Assembly (NCBI GenBank): GCA_900642245.1 | Contig: CAAAJI010001114.1 | Span: forward strand, 3,207-15,161 | DNA: 11,955 nucleotides | Direction: 5' to 3' | DNA from: Fragilaria radians | Taxonomy: Eukaryota > Bacillariophyta > Fragilariophyceae > Fragilariales > Fragilariaceae | Shown: positions 8,592-11,955 of the stretch, in pieces | Layout: the number at the start of each line of letters is the position of its first letter | How positions within the stretch are numbered: position 1 is the first letter of the stretch | The notes under the pieces: generated by a model | Seen by the model: the letters and a program-made list of their open reading frames with translations, nothing else | The model's database searches: none | Told to the model about the DNA's origin: nothing | Position numbers and translations under genes: made by a program

Positions 8592-9291
8592 ATGAGTGAC
8601 GATATGTTCGATCGAGGGGGCAAAAATCCCACATTCAACGGGGAAATGAGGAACTTTCCAAACTGGTGGAAAAAGTTCATGGCACATGCTAAAATGGCAA
8701 AATTAAAGATGTGATTAAAGAAGATAGAGATCCAAACTTACCGGGAAAAGAGGTGAGTGAAATGGAGCTTGAAGATGAAAGCAATAAAACAATACGTATT
8801 GCAGTTAGAAAAAATGAATTGGCAATGGCAAGTTTTTTGATCGCATTCGTTACCGAGAAGGCGATGAACATAATTTATGCTGCTTGTACTGAGAGTTGGC
8901 CAGATGGCAAAGCACACCTTGTGGTGCGCAAACGGATGAAAAGGCATAGAATGCTGGACACTGTCTCCAAAATAGAAATGAGACAGCAGTTGTCGAAGAT
9001 AAAAATGAAGAATGGTATGAACCCCACTGTTGTATTTGAAACCCTAACCGCTTTCCAAAATCAGTATTTAGGTCCAGGTAAGAAAGTGCCGCAAGACAAG
9101 CTGATTGCAATCATTTTGGATGAGGCGACAGAAGAATACAGGCCTATTCTCTCCGTAGAGAGAAGAATGAAAGGCAAATTGTTGACAGTTGACAATTTGG
9201 AGAATGCAATGATGGAAGTATATTGTCAATTGACAAGAAACCAATCCAAACCCGGTGGAATGGAGGGTAATTGTTGCTATTTGGGCAAGGA
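8592..9291 (+). pseudogene. Copia gag remnant
   Basis: Gag forms the virus-like particle. Translation from the ATG at 8592-8594 gives an N-terminus with NPTFNGEMRNFPNWWKKF, the typical opening of Copia gag ('F-x-G-x-N-[FY]-x-x-W'). The frame then shifts by one base in the A-rich stretch about 8695-8705, where the first frame meets TGA at 8711-8713 region, and continues in the next frame (KDVIKEDRDPNLPGKE...) to about 9290. The body is helical and Lys/Glu-rich (AIAEE-like, MKNGMNP, LTAFQNQY, DKLIAIIL), consistent with the UBN2/retrotransposon gag fold. A second shift at about 9285-9292 is needed to enter the zinc-knuckle frame. Loss of a single base at the first site is the simplest explanation of that break. 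Confidence 0.75.
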
Positions 9292-9578
9292 ATGTGCTAC
9301 ACATGCGGAAGTTCCGGTCATTGGGCAAATGAATGTCCAAAAAGGAAAGATGGGATAGGTAATTAAGGAAAAAACTATCGTTTTCAGTATAAGTGCAACA
9401 ATTGTGGAGTTAAAGGTCACAAGAGCAGGGACTGCTGGAACAAGGAAGAGAATAAAAACAAACGTCCTGCAAATTGGAAGAAGAAAGAGACGGAGAAAGC
9501 AGCACTGTTAGTCAACAACAATGAAACCAAATCGAAGAATGGTGATACCCAGATAGAGTATGGCTGGATGAATGATGA
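9292..9578 (+). pseudogene. Copia gag C-terminus with two CCHC zinc knuckles
   Basis: Zinc knuckles of gag bind element RNA. In this frame CYTCGSSGHWANEC (from 9295) and CNNCGVKGHKSRDC (from about 9391) are both perfect C-x2-C-x4-H-x4-C motifs. An in-frame TAA at 9364-9366 lies between them. A basic stretch (KRPANWKKKETEK) follows. The frame must then shift at about 9579-9590 to reach the protease. The double knuckle is usual for this group as I recall it; the internal stop shows that it is dead. Confidence 0.8.
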
Positions 9579-9923
9579 TCTCAGAGTCAGTCTTCTAATC
9601 CCACCATTTGGATTGCAGATACAGGAGCCACAGTTCACTCCACTTCAAGCAATCAATTGGCAAAGAATTGGAGTAAAGGTACTTCAGATACTGTAGTTGT
9701 GATCGGAAATGGGAACAGAGAATATGCAACAAAAATCGGAGATGTAGAAGGCTTGGCTGTCAACAGCAGCAACAAACAGGGTAGAATCAAACTATTGGAA
9801 ATCTTGTATCTACCAAATGGGAAGTATAGCCTGTTGAGTGTAACAAAAGTGATGAAATCAGGATGGAAGTTGAGTGGAATGAAGATGAAATCTCTTTGGA
9901 AAAGGGAATTGCCAACTTACCTT
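9579..9923 (+). pseudogene. Copia aspartic protease remnant
   Basis: The protease cleaves the element's polyprotein. This frame opens after a TGA at 9576-9578 and carries the active-site motif WIADTGATVHST, with D-T-G-A at 9618-9629. Downstream, the LYLPNGKYSLLSVTKV block matches the conserved C-terminal part of Copia proteases. After GWKLSG the frame changes twice within about 40 bases: EDEISLEKG is read in the third frame (9881-9907) and the first integrase-frame residues begin near 9904-9922. This frame itself ends at TAA 9924-9926. The catalytic Asp is intact, but the product would be frame-broken on both sides. Confidence 0.8.
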
Positions 9924-10968
9924 TAATATTAAAATTTACACATCCAATGGGACCCTATTTGCTGTCAAGATAAATCCCGATGACAAAGTTGCTGCATTGA
10001 GCTCTGATCAATCTCAACAATCAACCTCAAAAACGAAAATGACTGTTTTGGAAGCCCACAGTCATTTGGGACATTTATCCCGTCAGAAAACCATTGAAAC
10101 TGCACAAAACTTAGGATGGGAGTTACAAGGGATATTGGATAGATGTGAGGATTGTGCAATCGGCAAAGGAAGACAGAAGAATGCCATTAAAGCCGGCAAT
10201 CACATCATTACAAGCAAACCAGGAGAAAGAATTTTTTTGGATATTGCTGCTGTGTTGGAAGCAAAAGAAGAGTTGGAATACGTAGAGCCTACGAGAAGGT
10301 TATACTGGAGAATCATGGTCGATGAACTTACCCAATACAAAATCTCGGATTTCTTTGTGTCTAAGAGAGCTATGATTGAACCAACCTGCAAAAAAGTATT
10401 TAAGTTAAATTTCGAAGGCAAAAGTGTTAAGTATATAAGATGCAACGACAGTGGAGAAAATTGGGGGCTTATGAACCGTTTACAGAGTTCCGATTGGAAG
10501 TTACCCATCAGATTTGAGTTTACGGGCAGAAATACTCCGCAGAGGAATCATCCGGCCGAAGTCGCATTATCTATAATTGCTGGTCGTGGTAGGGCCATAA
10601 TGACTGCCGCAAAAATCCCGAAGAATATGAGGCATCTGTTTTGGCGGGAGGCTTTTCAAACTGCAACACTAATGGATGGTCTGATTATGGTTTAAGTTGA
10701 AAGAAATGAAAAAACAAGATTCAAACATTGGGAAGGACAATTGCTCAGATTCGTTAAATATTTAAGAAAATGGGGTGAAGCGGGAGTAGTGAAACTACAC
10801 AATTCTACAACACCAAAAATTTACAACAGAGTTAAGACATGTATGCTGGTCGGATATAGCACTATACATGCAGGGGACACATATAGAATGTGGGATCCCG
10901 ATTCACAGCAAGTACATCTAAGCAGAGATGTAGTATGGACCGGAAAGATGTATTTTGTGGATCCCTAA
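9922..10968 (+). pseudogene. Copia integrase remnant
   Basis: Integrase inserts element DNA into the genome. The frame opens near 9922 and shows the zinc-binding N-terminus: His at 10057 and 10072 (HSHLGHLS) and CEDC at 10144-10155. In the catalytic core, D is in FLDI at 10240-10242. The second block reads CNDSGEN from 10441 where the family has D-N-x-G-E, so the usual Asp position is Asn. E is in NHPAEVA at 10558-10560. A TAA at 10693-10695 interrupts the frame, but homology continues immediately (KTRFKHWEGQ, LRKWGEAG, VGYSTIHAGDTYRMWDPDS) to TAA 10966-10968. Spacing between the second and third catalytic positions is 36 or 37 residues, slightly more than the standard 35. Confidence 0.8.
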
Positions 10969-11003
10969 TGGATAGATAAGCCCTTCGACTTAGATTTCGG
11001 AAA

Positions 11004-11875
11004 GTGCCGGAAATTGAAAATTTTGAAGTGATCTACGGTGTCAACAAAGAATATGACAATGAAGAGGAAGTCAGTAAACCTATTGAGGATAATATTGAAG
11101 AGGCTGATGACAAAGAGATTGACATACAGAGGAGAAATGATGAATACCAGATTGAGAGCAACAGGACAAGATTGGGGAGAGTGATTCAAAAGCCCGCCAG
11201 ATTCCGTGACAGTTTTGGAAGTGTATCGATAGACGTAAGTTCAAATTGTGATGAAATTATTTTGATTGGCGCTGGAATCAAGGAGGGAATAAAGCACACT
11301 GCAGAATTACATGTTTTGAATTTTAAAAATGCAATGATAGGACTGGATAAAGAACAGTGGGAAAAGGCAATTGCAGAAGAACATGACAGGATGGTTGAAA
11401 ACAAGGTTTGGGTGCCTATCAAACACGAAAATATGGATAAAAATGTCAAGATTTTACGCAGTACTGGGGCAATGAAGAAGAAGGCTAATGGACAGTTTCA
11501 AGCCAGAATTACAGCCAGAGGATATTTGCAGGAAGACAGCATAACTAACGAAACAACTATAAAAATAATCTTTGTTCTTCTCACCATGTCAAACTGGAAA
11601 GGCTCACGTTGTTGACGTGAGAGGAGCGTTTTTAAAAGGAAGATTTGCTAATGGAGAAGAAATGTACTTAAAAAGTTCCTGAAGGTTTTCAGAAATTTTA
11701 TAAGAAAGGAGTGGTTTTGAAATTGGAAAGGACCATATATGGACTCAAGCAAGCGGCTTACGCGTTTTGGAAAGAGTTGTTAATGGCTTTCAAGGCAATG
11801 GGATTTGAGAAAAGTGTTGCAGACGCATGTTTATATTTCAAGAATACACGCAATGGACTAGTACTTTGGATATCA
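11004..11875 (+). pseudogene. Copia reverse transcriptase remnant, 3'-truncated
   Basis: Reverse transcriptase copies element RNA into DNA. The first frame (11004-11615) has an acidic linker, then LDKEQWEKAIAEEHDRM, NKVWVP and QARITARGYLQED, the opening blocks of Copia RT. Only about 33 codons then lie before the catalytic Asp instead of roughly 45, suggesting a small deletion after GYLQED. A shift near 11593-11602 leads to AHVVDVRGAFLKG with Asp at 11614-11616, and an A-run shift at about 11670-11675 leads to PEGFQKFY and YGLKQAAYAFW (from 11738). The frame ends NGLVLWIS and then TAA at 11876-11878, right where the [YW]xDD active site should start. RNase H is absent. Confidence 0.85.
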
Positions 11876-11955
11876 TAACTAGCAATACATGTTTAATTCA
11901 ATTACTTACCATTCACAAATAGTTAGCAAAATATAGTCTAACATTTTTTGGGAAA
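11876..11955. other. Flank beyond the truncated element
   Basis: The sequence after the broken reverse transcriptase is AT-rich and shows no continuation of the element in any frame. No LTR end or target duplication is visible. The window edge prevents telling an internal deletion from a true 3' end. Confidence 0.4.

Larger units (their letters stand above)
8592..11875 (+). mobile_element. Truncated, decayed Copia (Ty1-like) retrotransposon
   Basis: Gag, two zinc knuckles, protease (DTGA), integrase and then reverse transcriptase occur in the Copia order, with integrase before reverse transcriptase; Gypsy elements have the reverse order. The wording of many motifs (WWKKF, HTxQ-like region, GDTYRMWDP, YGLKQAAYAFW) resembles the diatom CoDi group as I recall it. 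The single polyprotein is broken by at least seven frame changes and several in-frame stops. The element stops at 11875, before the reverse-transcriptase DD motif, so RNase H and the 3' LTR are absent. No 5' LTR was identified. Confidence 0.85.

Noticed and set aside
9579..9600. Programmed frameshift between gag and protease of the plus-strand element
   Set aside because: Copia elements of this type normally have one frame, there is no clear slippery site with a pseudoknot, and many other shifts nearby show decay.

Overview
The window looks like a transposon-rich, accessory stretch of a diatom genome, probably a pennate species. Three things suggest this: a short single-exon heat-shock-factor (HSF) family protein with the diatom-style winged-helix signature, remnants of Copia-type LTR retrotransposons that read like the elements common in diatoms, and a broken gene with tandem cysteine-rich 'NGCC...KCTP' repeats of a kind I associate with diatom genomes. 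The assignment rests on recalled family resemblance; no search was run.

Layout: 1-1494 is AT-rich with no supported gene. 1495-3718 on the minus strand is the decayed interior of an LTR retrotransposon: a gag-like part (3718 down to about 2345) and a protease-like plus post-integrase part (2312 down to 1495), with no room left for an integrase core. Next to its gag start lies a candidate primer-binding site (3762-3773) and a candidate LTR edge (TGTAAGG at 3775). The candidate LTR holds two perfect hairpins, a 30-bp-spaced direct repeat and a TATA-like box. 4101-5634 has no supported gene, although some antisense stretches look faintly coding. 5635-6531 (minus) is the only intact gene, the HSF-type transcription factor. 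6532-7758 is intergenic. 7759-8298 (minus) is a cysteine-rich repeat gene with two compensating single-base frameshifts and no recognisable 5' end. 8592-11875 (plus) is a second Copia element in the order gag, zinc knuckles, protease, integrase, reverse transcriptase. It is broken by many frameshifts and stops and cut off just before the reverse-transcriptase active-site DD motif.

The elements lie in opposite orientations on either side of the HSF gene, so the picture is one regulatory gene kept open among retroelement debris. I see no defence system, CRISPR array, RNA gene or convincing novel multi-gene system. The items most worth a second look are the cysteine-rich gene, the structured LTR candidate and the apparent integrase loss in the minus-strand element.
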